The notes under the pieces are model-generated. The model did not search any database and had not been told where the DNA came from. It saw only the letters and a list, made by a program, of their open reading frames with translations. The translations under genes were made by a program, and so were the position numbers. DNA of 28,059 bases from CAZGKW01 sp964526295 (GTDB lineage Bacteria > Planctomycetota > Phycisphaerae > FEN-1346), in NCBI GenBank assembly GCA_964526295.1, contig CAZGKW010000051.1, positions 1 through 28,059 of the forward strand. The letters run 5' to 3'. Shown one piece after another: positions 15,634-24,820 of the stretch (its first letter is position 1; the number at the start of each line of letters is the position of its first letter).

Positions 15634-15662
15634 ATTATGGGTAGGGCCGTGCGGGCCGTCAA
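15634..15662 (-). promoter_or_regulatory. ispG promoter giving a leaderless mRNA
   Basis: On the minus strand TTGACG (15662-15657) is followed after 17 bases by CATAAT (15639-15634). Only six bases (GCCGGC) separate the -10 box from the ATG at 15627, so the expected start point is the A of the start codon or its neighbour. This agrees with the absence of a ribosome binding site. Confidence 0.6.
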
Positions 15663-15720
15663 GCGGCGGCCTACCTGGCCGGGCCCGCCGCGCGAGCACC
15701 GGGGCACACCCGGCCGTCGG

Positions 15721-15749
15721 TTGACACCGTAGCACGGGCACGGTAGATT
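15721..15749 (+). promoter_or_regulatory. nikR promoter
   Basis: TTGACA (15721-15726, full consensus) and TAGATT (15744-15749, 4/6) are 17 bases apart. The start point would be near 15756, leaving about 20 bases with the Shine-Dalgarno AAGGAGG (15761-15767) before the ATG at 15775. Confidence 0.65.
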
Positions 15750-15758
15750 GTGCTACGG
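15727..15758. promoter_or_regulatory. candidate NikR operator (autoregulatory)
   Basis: CCGTAGCAC (15727-15735) and GTGCTACGG (15750-15758) form a perfect 9-bp inverted repeat with a 14-base spacer. Its inner halves GTAGCA and TGCTAC are separated by 16 bases, the same geometry as the E. coli NikR site GTATGA-N16-TCATAC, with a shared GTA/TAC core edge. The repeat spans the spacer and -10 box of the nikR promoter, so bound NikR would block transcription. Confidence 0.6.
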
Positions 15759-15774
15759 GCAAGGAGGACGCGCA

Positions 15775-16191
15775 ATGAGCGACCTGGTGCGGTTCGGCGT
15801 CTCGATGGACGCCCGGCTGCTGGAGATGCTCGACGGGCTCGTCGAGCGGCGAGGCTACGCCAACCGGAGCGAGGCGGTCCGCGACCTCGTCCGAAGCGAG
15901 CACGTCCGCGACGTCTGGGAGACCGGGCGCCGGTCCGTCGTCGGCACGCTCACCCTTGTCTACGACCACCACGTGCCGGACATCGGCGACCGCCTGACGA
16001 GCCTCCAGCACGACGAGGGCGACCTGGTACACTCGACGATGCATGTCCATCTGTCGCATAACATGTGCCTGGAGGTGATCGTCCTGAAGGGGAGGGCGTC
16101 GCGGGTGCGGAAACTGGCCGACCGCCTCATCGCGGCCCGGGGGGTCAAGCACGGCCGCCTCGTCGCCACGACGGGCGAGGAGCTGGCGTAG
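15775..16191 (+). CDS. nikR: nickel-responsive transcriptional regulator
   Basis: The 138-residue protein has an N-terminal ribbon-helix-helix DNA-binding domain (about 1-50: LVRFGVSMDARLLEMLD, then YANRSEAVRDLVR) and a C-terminal ACT-like nickel-binding domain. The four high-affinity Ni2+ ligands H79, H90, H92 and C98 (MHVHLSHNMC) correspond to E. coli H76, H87, H89 and C95 with a constant offset of three. When loaded with nickel, the tetramer binds a palindrome and represses nickel-uptake genes. None of those genes is in the window, so targets must lie elsewhere. AAGGAGG supports the start. A palindrome over its own promoter suggests autoregulation. Confidence 0.93.
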   Translation: MSDLVRFGVSMDARLLEMLDGLVERRGYANRSEAVRDLVRSEHVRDVWETGRRSVVGTLTLVYDHHVPDIGDRLTSLQHDEGDLVHSTMHVHLSHNMCLEVIVLKGRASRVRKLADRLIAARGVKHGRLVATTGEELA

Positions 16192-16254
16192 GTCGCCTCG
16201 GGCAGAGTTGGCCGCTGGAGTTGTCCCGCACGCCTTTGATGCGAGGGGTCGCGA

Positions 16255-16876
16255 ATGGGCCAACTGCCGCTCGAAGACCGCATCACGGGTTGCCTCGGCG
16301 GTTCGGCCGTCGGCGACACCCGCGGCGCGCCGACCGAGTGCATGGACTGCCGCAGCATCCGCCGCGTCCTGGGCGACTGGCGGACGTTCGCCGACCTGGA
16401 CCGGGCCTTCGCGGACCTCGAAGGGCGGAAGGTCGCCGGCAACGTCGCCCGGGTCAAGGCCCCCCGTTTCATCTCATCGGCTCGGTGACCGACGACACGG
16501 CGATGTGCGGCCCCCTGCTGGACGCCATCGCCGAGACCGACGGCGACCTGACGGCCCACGGCTGGGTCACGGCGAGCCCAACGCCACCAACGCCATCATG
16601 TTCATCGGGTCGGTCGGCCTCTGGTGCGCGGGCGACCCGCTGGCGGCCGATCTGATGGCCGTGGGCGTCGCCGCCGTCAATCAGCACGGGACGGCACAGG
16701 ACCTGGCCGGGGCGCCCTGCGGGGCCGAGGCGATTCCGGCCGGGTGGCGCGAGACGGTGCTCTGGCCGAACGCGTGGCTGGAGCTGCGGGAGAAGTCGGA
16801 CCGCCCGTCGGCCATCGTGCGGCGGCGACTGGAGCGCCGGGCGAAGGCGGCCCAGGCCGTGCTCGCAGAGGCGTGA
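16255..16876 (+). pseudogene. broken ADP-ribosylglycohydrolase gene
   Basis: Three reading frames carry consecutive pieces of one ADP-ribosylglycohydrolase. The first (from ATG 16255, with GAGGGG upstream) reads LEDRITGCLGGSAVGDTRGA, the usual N-terminus. At a run of six C (about 16460-16466) the match moves to another frame, which carries the Mg2+-binding GSVTDDTAM signature. Near 16570 it moves again, to a frame with NATNAIMFIGSVGLW, GDPLAADLMAVGVAAVNQHG and a helical end finishing at 16876. The stretch between the TDDT motif and the second shift is shorter than in intact enzymes, so a deletion is likely too. Intact family members remove ADP-ribose from proteins or dinitrogenase reductase. 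The first shift could be a homopolymer sequencing error, but the second shift makes true decay more likely. Confidence 0.75.
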
Positions 16877-16970
16877 GCCAAGCGGTCGGCGCGGTATCAC
16901 GGGGCGTTCAGCAAAGTGTCTGCGCGGTCGGTCTCCGTGCCGACCCGGCTTCGTAGCTACCCGAAACCCG

Positions 16971-16998
16971 GCGCGGCGGGTGCGGAGACCCGCCGCGC
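16971..16998. repeat. 28-bp hairpin repeat, copy 2 (perfect stem)
   Basis: GCGCGGCGGGT (16971-16981) and ACCCGCCGCGC (16988-16998) form a perfect 11-bp stem with loop GCGGAG. It matches copy 1 at 2725-2752 in 26 of 28 positions. It lies between the broken ADP-ribosylglycohydrolase and the end of the DUF4126 gene, where it may also act as a bidirectional hairpin. Confidence 0.7.
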
Positions 16999-17045
16999 GC
17001 AGTGTGGAGCGCGACTGCCTCAACTCGCCTGGGTGGCGGACCTCG

Positions 17046-17642
17046 TCACGCCGGCGCCGGGGCCCCCACGCGGCGCATCCGCCGGCGCCGGGCCACGACG
17101 CGCCACACGATCAGGCCCAGCACCAGCAGGAACAGCGCCCCCACCAGGAACGGGACGAGGATCGTGACGACGGAGAAGGCGCTGGCCGAGGCCGCCTCGA
17201 CGGTCGAGACGACCGGGTTGGCGGCCCCGCCGGTGGTGGCGGTCGAGGTGCCTCGGGCGACGACCGTCATGCTCTGGACGGTGGCGGCCGTCCCGCCGCC
17301 GGCGATGATCGCCAGCGACCACTTCAGGAGCGGGTCGACGTCCTGGACGCAGGCTGCGACGACGATGATGCCGGCCACGATGGCTGCGGGGGTGGCGATC
17401 GAATCGAGCAGATTGTCGAGCCACGGGATGTAGTAGGCCCCGATCTCGAGGGCCGTCGCCAGGGCGAACGCGACGACCGCCGGCCAGGACCCGATCCAAT
17501 CGAACCCCTCGGCCAGCTCCAGGTGACCGGCCTTGGCGGCGATGCTCATGACGAGCATCGGCACGAAGATGCGGAACCCGCACGCCGCCGCCAGCCCCAG
17601 GCCGATCAGCAGCGCCAGCACCGTTTCGGCCGCAATGTCCAT
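17046..17642 (-). CDS. DUF4126 family membrane protein
   Basis: The 198-residue protein is strongly hydrophobic, with about five membrane segments: residues about 5-35 (LALLIGLGLAAACGFRIFVP), 50-70, 85-105, 110-130 and a final one near 165-187 that ends in a basic tail (RRVVARRRRMRR type). The opening with ACGFRIFVPML and FDWIGSWPA is typical of DUF4126. The function is unknown; members are small inner-membrane proteins. AGGAGA is well spaced from the ATG at 17642, and the longer open frame upstream to 17786 is low-complexity Arg/Pro sequence, so it was not used. It is downstream of ppdK on the same strand with a gap of 280 bases holding a hairpin. Confidence 0.75.
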   Translation of the reverse strand: MDIAAETVLALLIGLGLAAACGFRIFVPMLVMSIAAKAGHLELAEGFDWIGSWPAVVAFALATALEIGAYYIPWLDNLLDSIATPAAIVAGIIVVAACVQDVDPLLKWSLAIIAGGGTAATVQSMTVVARGTSTATTGGAANPVVSTVEAASASAFSVVTILVPFLVGALFLLVLGLIVWRVVARRRRMRRVGAPAPA

Positions 17643-17847
17643 GGCTTGTCTCCTGACGGATCGAATCGGACGATGCGCCCCGGGGGGCGCTTCGGCAGTC
17701 TCTACGCACCCGCCGCACCGACTATTCGATTCCATCCGCGGGGGGCGCGGCCGTGCAAGGTGCGGCAGGCGACCCAAGACACGCAAGCGGCACGCGCTGG
17801 ACCATGCCGACGGCCAACCCGGCCCCTGGAGCCCGGTCAGCCGGCGG

Positions 17848-17864
17848 GCCCGCCCGAGGCGGGC
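17848..17864 (-). terminator. hairpin downstream of ppdK
   Basis: GCCCGCC (17848-17854) pairs with GGCGGGC (17858-17864) around a 3-base loop, about 60 bases after the ppdK stop. No T-run follows on the minus strand, so intrinsic termination is uncertain. Confidence 0.35.
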
Positions 17865-17922
17865 AAACTCCTCCGGCGCGTGCCGTTGCTTGGCAAGCGG
17901 CGCGCTGTCGCGCGTCGACGAG

Positions 17923-20643
<2,721 letters not shown>

Positions 20644-20739
20644 CGCGTGCGTCTCCCTGTGTCGGTCCCTGTGAGGGTCTCGTGGCGGTCGCCGGGGGCA
20701 CCCGCCGCGGCCGGTCCCGGCTCGGCCCACCTAAACAGA

Positions 20740-20764
20740 CAGCGCGCCCTTTGCCGGCGCGCTG
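20740..20764 (-). promoter_or_regulatory. hairpin at the start of the ppdK leader
   Basis: CAGCGCGCC and GGCGCGCTG (20740-20748 and 20756-20764) form a perfect 9-bp stem with a 7-base loop, about ten bases after the predicted start point. On the transcribed strand TCTGTTT follows, so it could act as a weak attenuator or stabilise the 5' end of the mRNA. Confidence 0.4.
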
Positions 20765-20780
20765 CCCACCGGAACCACAC

Positions 20781-20809
20781 CTTATAGCCGCCGGGCGGGC
20801 GCCGGTCAA
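20781..20809 (-). promoter_or_regulatory. ppdK promoter
   Basis: On the minus strand TTGACC (20809-20804) and TATAAG (20786-20781) are spaced by 17 bases and match 5/6 each of the sigma70 consensus. The start point would be near 20774, about 130 bases before the ATG. Confidence 0.65.
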
Positions 20810-20833
20810 CCCTTTTCCGGCCGCCTCGCAACC

Positions 20834-20867
20834 GGGGGCAACGGGGGGGGAAGGGGGGGGGGGGGGG
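20834..20867 (+). repeat. long G-tract (G5, G8, G15)
   Basis: Runs of 5, 8 and 15 G (20834-20838, 20843-20850, 20853-20867) are separated only by CAAC and AA. The tract could form G-quadruplexes on the plus strand and is prone to slippage. It lies just upstream of the ppdK -35 box. The exact run lengths depend on sequencing accuracy. Confidence 0.6.
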
Positions 20868-20944
20868 AAGGCCCGGGCCTGCGACAGGGCACCCCAAGGG
20901 CGCCCCGGCCACGCTCAAGGCCCCATCCGGCCATCGGAAAGCGG

Positions 20945-21337
20945 TTACGAAAGGGCCCGGCCGGTGGCCGGCTCGCCCGGACCGATGTGGACGGTCGTCG
21001 CCCCGAGCGCCGGGCGAGGAAAGGCCGTCCCGGGCTCGCCGACTGGCGCCATCTCCGGGCTCAACAACACGTCGTATCGGCGGTCCTGGTGCTCGCTGAT
21101 CTTCCGGATGACGTAGTACGTGGCGGCGAACGAGGCGAGGTTCGCCACGCCCAGCATCACCATCTCGCCGTCGCCCACCTCCTGGCCGAGGCCCATCCGC
21201 CTCATCGCGTCGGCCGTCGGGAAGTCCGGGAGGATGCCTCCCAGGCACGCCGCACCAGCCACCACCAGGAACACCTTCGCCACGACGGCGCGGCTGTGGC
21301 ATGAGACGTGGCCGAACCCCACGGGAAGGGCGTCCAT
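20945..21337 (-). CDS. small membrane protein of unknown family
   Basis: The 130-residue product has two likely membrane helices, AVVAKVFLVVAGAACLGGIL (about 17-36) and VMLGVANLASFAATYYVI (about 60-77). The loop between them and the tail are soluble; the tail ends in a Pro/Gly-rich stretch. After the second helix comes RKISEHQDRRYD, a charged segment that is probably cytoplasmic. I do not recognise the family. No clear Shine-Dalgarno precedes the ATG at 21337, and no other start is available in frame, but the amino-acid pattern is much more protein-like than the shadow frames. It is in the same direction as queE (140 bases upstream) and ppdK. Confidence 0.55.
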   Translation of the reverse strand: MDALPVGFGHVSCHSRAVVAKVFLVVAGAACLGGILPDFPTADAMRRMGLGQEVGDGEMVMLGVANLASFAATYYVIRKISEHQDRRYDVLLSPEMAPVGEPGTAFPRPALGATTVHIGPGEPATGRALS

Positions 21338-21477
21338 GTCGGTCTCGCCGGGCAGGGGGAACTGCTTACGGTTGAGGATGACCGCCGGTCCGGCACTCTT
21401 ATCGGCACATCAAACGCGTGGAATTCAGTGGAATGGTCGGCCCCCGCGCCTCGTCGACGGGCGGAGAAACGGCGCCG

Positions 21478-22110
21478 TCAACGCAGGCCGAGCCGCTTGT
21501 GGAGCTGGACGTTGAGCCGGACGGGCAGGGCGTCCTCCACCAGCCACCGGGCGAGCCGGGCATCGGCCAGCCGCCCCGCCGCGGCACCGAAAAGAACGGC
21601 CGCCTCGCCGTCCAGCAGGCCCCGCTCGACGACGAGGCCCTTGGCCCAGTCGTAGTCTTCCCGGCCGGTGAGGACGAACTTGACCTCGTCGCCTTGCCGC
21701 AGGTGCTCGGTGTTTTCCAGGCGCATCCGCTCGACCATCCTGCTGCCGGGGGTCTTCCAGTCGACGATCCGGCGGGCCCGCGGCTCGAGCTCCTCGATCC
21801 GGTAGGCCCCGGACGTCTCGACGAGCACCTCGACGTTCTGCGAGAGGAGGGCCGCGGCCAGGGCGTTGACCTCGTCGAGCTGGAGCATCGGCTCGCCGCC
21901 GGTGATCATGGCGCAGGGCAGGGGCGGCCGGGCGACCGCTTCCAGGACGGCCTCGCGGTCCATCTCGCGGCCCGCCTCCGGGTCGCGGGCCTCCGGCGTG
22001 TCGCAGTAGCTGCACGCGAGGTCGCACCCGGCGAGGCGGACGAACCACGTGGGCATCCCCACGAGGGTCGTCTCGCCCTGAAGGCTTCGGAAGATTTCGT
22101 ATATGCGCAT
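21478..22110 (-). CDS. queE: 7-carboxy-7-deazaguanine synthase (radical SAM)
   Basis: The 210-residue protein fits QueE, which uses S-adenosylmethionine and a [4Fe-4S] cluster to contract the ring of 6-carboxytetrahydropterin into 7-carboxy-7-deazaguanine, on the path to queuosine. It opens with IYEIFRSLQGET, typical of the family, and has the radical SAM cluster motif C29-x3-C33-x2-C36 (GCDLACSYCDT). The GGEP motif (ITGGEPMLQ) binds SAM. The C-terminal part is the compact QueE type. The ATG at 22110 lies directly at the conserved N-terminus, though without a clear Shine-Dalgarno. No other queuosine genes are in the window. It is downstream of argS by 87 bases with two hairpins between. Confidence 0.9.
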   Translation of the reverse strand: MRIYEIFRSLQGETTLVGMPTWFVRLAGCDLACSYCDTPEARDPEAGREMDREAVLEAVARPPLPCAMITGGEPMLQLDEVNALAAALLSQNVEVLVETSGAYRIEELEPRARRIVDWKTPGSRMVERMRLENTEHLRQGDEVKFVLTGREDYDWAKGLVVERGLLDGEAAVLFGAAAGRLADARLARWLVEDALPVRLNVQLHKRLGLR

Positions 22111-22143
22111 AACGATGATCGCCCAGGTGAGCCGCTGTTGGCC

Positions 22144-22190
22144 GCGGCGCTTCCGCCGCCCGATCGAGTGCGCGGCGGGCAAGCCCGCCG
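22144..22190 (-). terminator. tandem hairpins between argS and queE
   Basis: CGGCGGGC (22173-22180) and GCCCGCCG (22183-22190) form an 8-bp palindrome seven bases after the argS stop, and GCGGCG/CGCCGC (22144-22149 and 22154-22159) forms a second one. Neither is followed by a T-run on the minus strand. They may attenuate or stabilise rather than end the transcript. Confidence 0.4.
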
Positions 22191-22196
22191 GCTGAC

Positions 22197-24083
22197 CTAC
22201 ATCCGCTCGGCGGTTTCGATGCCCAGCAGGCCCAGGCCCCGCTCGATCGTCCGGGCCGTCAGGTCGCACAGTTTCAACCGGGCCGTGCGGGTCGGCTCGT
22301 CGCTCTTCAGGACCGGGCACGCCTCGTAGAACGCCGTGAACGCCCCCGCCAGGTCGTAGAGGTACGCCGCCAGGACGTTCGGCCGGTAATCGTCGAGCGC
22401 CCGGTCGAGGACCTCCGACAGGCGAAGGATCGCCACGCCCAGGGCCCGCTCTTCGGGCCCCGACAGGGGAATGGCCGAGGCGTCCGAACGCAGCGCCTCC
22501 GGCCCTTCACCGCCCTTGCGGAAGATGCTTCGCACGCGGGCGCAGGCGTATTGCATGTACGGGGCGGTGTTGCCCTGGAGCGAGAGCATCCTGTCCCAGG
22601 AGAAGACGTAATCGCTCGTGCGGTTCTGCGACAGGTCGGCGTACTTGACGGCCCCGATGCCGACGATGTGGGCGATCTCCTTGCGTTCGTCCTCCGAGAG
22701 CGGGTCGGCCCGGCCCGCCTCCGCGTCGGCGACGTTCTTTTCCGTCACGAGGTCGTAGGCCCGCTTCTCGGCCTCGTCCAGGAGGTCCACCAGCTTGACC
22801 GTGCCGCCCTCGCGGGTCTTGAAGGGTTTTCCCTGTTCGTCCATCATCGTCCCGAAGGCGACGTGGACCAGGTCGTGCTCCGCCCGGTCGGCGAAACCGG
22901 CCTGGTAGGCGCACTCGAACACCATCCGGAAGTGGAGCGACTGGCGGGCGTCGACGACGTAGAGAATCCGCCGAGCCTTCGGCGATTTTTCATTGCTGAT
23001 TTCGTATCTGTCATTTTCGATTTGCGATTCTTGATTTGCGATTTCCGGCAGGCGGCCCGTGCGGAAAGCGAGCGCCGCCAGGTCCGTCGTCGCGTACAGG
23101 TATCCTTCGTCCGATTTCTGGACGATCAACGGCAGCGGATCGCCGTCCTTGGTCTGGAAGAGCGGCCCACCCTTTTCATTTTTAAGGAAGACGCACTGGG
23201 CCCCCTCGGACTCGGTCAAAAGGCCCTTCGCCCGCAGATGCTCCACGATGTCCGGCAGGACGGCGTTGTAGGCGCTTTCCCCCCGTACGTCGTCGTTGGT
23301 CAAGCACGCACCTAACCGCTTGTAGACTTCCCCGGCGTGGCTGTACGACAGATCCACGAACCGTTCCCAAAGCTGCACAACGTGCTGGTCCCCCGACTGG
23401 AGCTTCACGACGTAAGAGCGGGCTTTGTCGGCGAAAGCTGGACTGCCGTCGAACTCGCGCTTGGCCCTTTGGTAAAGACCCTCAAGATCGCTGAGGCCAA
23501 GCGCAATTAGGAGGTTTCCCGTGTCGTCCCCCGAGAACACGATGCTGTGTTCCTCAAGGTAGGCCGTCAGCATGCCGAACTGCGTTCCCCAGTCGCCGAC
23601 GTGGTTTTGGCGTTCGACGTTGTGGCCCTGGAAGTCGAGCATCCGGACGAGGGCGTCGCCGATGATCGTGGAACGCAGGTGCCCGACGTGCATCTCCTTC
23701 GCCAGGTTCGGCGCGGAGTAGTCCACGACGACCGTCTCGGGCTTTTCGGCCTCCGGGACGCCGAGCCGTTCGTCGGCGTTCGCTTCGCCGAGCCGGGCGC
23801 CGAGCCAGTCGGCCTTCAGGCGGAGGTTGATAAAGCCCGGCCCGGCGATCTCGGGCGTCTCCGAGAGGTCCGAGACGTCGAGGCGCTCGACGATGGTCCC
23901 GGCGACCTCCCTTGGATTCCTGCCCAGCCGTTTCGCCAGGGCCATGGCCCCGTTGGCCTGGTAGTCGCCGAACCGCGGGTCCTGGGCGGGCAGCAGGACC
24001 GCCGGGGCGTCGCCCGCCTCGGGGTACGCCGCACGGAGGGCGGCCGTCACCCGCTCGTCCAGAATGTGCTGCACGCTCGCCAT
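22197..24083 (-). CDS. argS: arginyl-tRNA synthetase with an in-frame repeat insertion
   Basis: The 628-residue class I synthetase charges tRNA-Arg with arginine. It shows the N-terminal Add-1 domain (1-110), the HIGH-type motif HVGHLRS after APNLAKEM, RQNHVGDWGTQFGML, and the KMSKS-equivalent GKPFKTREGG. The C-terminal anticodon-binding helices have LQGNTAPYMQYACARVRS and end in GLGLLGIETAERM. Between LATTDLAAL-type sequence and RRILYVVDARQSLHF, where most ArgS have only a short linker, lie about 21 extra residues (347-367, starting EIANQESQIEN). They are encoded by AT-rich repeat DNA at 22984-23045 quite unlike the gene around it. The frame stays open, so the enzyme is probably functional. 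No clear Shine-Dalgarno precedes the ATG. Confidence 0.95.
   Translation of the reverse strand: MASVQHILDERVTAALRAAYPEAGDAPAVLLPAQDPRFGDYQANGAMALAKRLGRNPREVAGTIVERLDVSDLSETPEIAGPGFINLRLKADWLGARLGEANADERLGVPEAEKPETVVVDYSAPNLAKEMHVGHLRSTIIGDALVRMLDFQGHNVERQNHVGDWGTQFGMLTAYLEEHSIVFSGDDTGNLLIALGLSDLEGLYQRAKREFDGSPAFADKARSYVVKLQSGDQHVVQLWERFVDLSYSHAGEVYKRLGACLTNDDVRGESAYNAVLPDIVEHLRAKGLLTESEGAQCVFLKNEKGGPLFQTKDGDPLPLIVQKSDEGYLYATTDLAALAFRTGRLPEIANQESQIENDRYEISNEKSPKARRILYVVDARQSLHFRMVFECAYQAGFADRAEHDLVHVAFGTMMDEQGKPFKTREGGTVKLVDLLDEAEKRAYDLVTEKNVADAEAGRADPLSEDERKEIAHIVGIGAVKYADLSQNRTSDYVFSWDRMLSLQGNTAPYMQYACARVRSIFRKGGEGPEALRSDASAIPLSGPEERALGVAILRLSEVLDRALDDYRPNVLAAYLYDLAGAFTAFYEACPVLKSDEPTRTARLKLCDLTARTIERGLGLLGIETAERM
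22984..23045 (-). repeat. AT-rich repeat inserted in frame in argS
   Basis: This 62-base segment is far richer in A and T than its surroundings. It contains GATTTGCGATT twice (23019-23029 and 23033-23043, period 14) and further GATTT/ATTTT/ATTTC units. On the coding strand it reads as E-I-A-N-Q-E-S-Q-I-E-N-D-R-Y-E-I-S-N-E-K-S. Similar AT-rich units, translating as NQ/KS/QI/EN words, are known to me from planctomycete and other environmental genomes as dispersed repeats; this link is from memory. The insertion lies between two conserved blocks of ArgS. Confidence 0.75.
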
Positions 24084-24112
24084 GCCGTTTCTGCCTGCGA
24101 CACTGTGTTTGG

Positions 24113-24220
24113 AACCGCAAAGAGCGCAAAGAACCGCGGGAATTGGTAGACCGACAAAACAACGCTGCGGCCTTTGTGTGTGTCTCTCTGTTTACACCTT
24201 TCTTTGCGTTCTTTGCGGTT
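24113..24220. repeat. 108-bp element with 21-bp terminal inverted repeats
   Basis: The left arm (24113-24133, starting AACCGCAAAGAGCGC) and the reverse complement of the right arm (24200-24220) match at 20 of 21 positions. The core of about 66 bases is rich in T and GT. The element fills almost the whole space between the argS start and the rsfS stop. The arms consist of repeated CGCAAAGA units, a motif I know from dispersed repeats in several bacterial groups. It resembles a small non-coding mobile element but no flanking duplication is evident. Confidence 0.65.
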
Positions 24221-24223
24221 GGA

Positions 24224-24667
24224 TCAAGCGTCCGGCCGGCGCGGCTCCCAGCCGGCCTGCCAGTCGATGCGGGGGGCGTCGCCCCATAGAAGCTCCAGGT
24301 CGTAGTAGGTCCGGGCTTCCTCCGAGAAGACGTGGACCACGACGTCGAAGAAGTCCAGGAGGGCCCACCACCCGGCGTCGTCGCCCTCGATGCCGAGCGG
24401 CTTCTCGCCCGCGTCGCGGGCCTCCTCGGCCACGCGATGGACCGCCGACCTCATCTGCACGGCCGACGTGCCGGTCGCCAGGACAAAGAAGTCCGTGACG
24501 GGGCTCAGTTTCCTGAGGTCGAGGACCGTGATGTTGCGGCAGCGGTTCCGGGCGCAGGCCCGGGCCAGGAGCACCGCCAGCCGGTCCGACGGGAGATGGC
24601 GGCCTTCCGGCCCGGCGGATTCGGCGTCTTTCCGGGGCTGCGGGGCGGGGCTGGGCGAATCGCTCAA
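24224..24667 (-). CDS. rsfS: ribosomal silencing factor RsfS (Iojap/DUF143 family)
   Basis: The 147-residue protein contains a complete RsfS domain (about 40-135): LDLRKLSPVTDFFVLATG, then SAVQMRSAVHRVAEEA, GDDAGWWALLDFFDVVVHVF and YYDLELLWGDAP. It binds ribosomal protein uL14 and blocks subunit joining, lowering translation when nutrients are scarce. An extra N-terminal stretch of about 35 residues is Pro/Ser-rich. No ATG lies in frame before the domain. The TTG at 24667 is chosen because GGGGGTGG lies about seven bases upstream and because it overlaps the stop of a small upstream ORF (TTGA). A GTG at 24745 is possible but has no ribosome binding site. The usual nadD neighbour is absent; argS follows behind an inverted-repeat element. 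Confidence 0.85.
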   Translation of the reverse strand: MSDSPSPAPQPRKDAESAGPEGRHLPSDRLAVLLARACARNRCRNITVLDLRKLSPVTDFFVLATGTSAVQMRSAVHRVAEEARDAGEKPLGIEGDDAGWWALLDFFDVVVHVFSEEARTYYDLELLWGDAPRIDWQAGWEPRRPDA

Positions 24668-24726
24668 CGCAGTGCCACCCCCTGCCGGGCCGCCCCATGG
24701 ATGCCGGTTGCCGTTCGGTTCCGCAT
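24664..24726 (-). CDS. possible 20-residue leader peptide coupled to rsfS
   Basis: An ATG at 24726, preceded by GGAGG four bases away, opens a 20-codon frame (MRNRTATGIHGAARQ and five more residues) that stops with TGA at 24664-24666. That stop overlaps the TTG start of rsfS as TTGA. Ribosomes ending the leader could restart on rsfS, which would explain the use of a TTG codon. No known leader type was recognised. A chance short frame remains possible. Confidence 0.4.
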   Translation of the reverse strand: MRNRTATGIHGAARQGVALR

Positions 24727-24735
24727 CACACCTCC

Positions 24736-24764
24736 AGCATAGCACGTGAGGAGGGCCGTTGCAC
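24736..24764 (-). promoter_or_regulatory. weak promoter-like sequence before rsfS
   Basis: TATGCT (24741-24736) on the minus strand matches 4/6 of the -10 consensus, and a partial -35 (GTGCAA) lies 17 bases upstream. Transcription would start right at the GGAGG of the leader ORF, so the transcript would have almost no untranslated leader. Support is weak. Confidence 0.3.
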
Positions 24765-24820
24765 CTGTGCAGTCCGGGCGGCGCGAAACAGGCCCGGCCC
24801 TCGGCGCCGGCGGCGCGGGC

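Larger units (their letters stand above)
20644..20944. other. ppdK upstream region
   Basis: No gene lies in these 301 bases. They hold the ppdK leader with a GC-rich hairpin (20740-20764), the ppdK promoter (20781-20809) and a long G-tract (20834-20867). The rest, up to the end of the small membrane protein gene, shows nothing recognisable. Confidence 0.6.

Noticed and set aside
24655..24700. TGGCAC followed by TTGA on the minus strand, reminiscent of a sigma54 promoter
   Set aside because: The required GC at -12 is missing and the sequence is better explained as the rsfS ribosome binding site and start.
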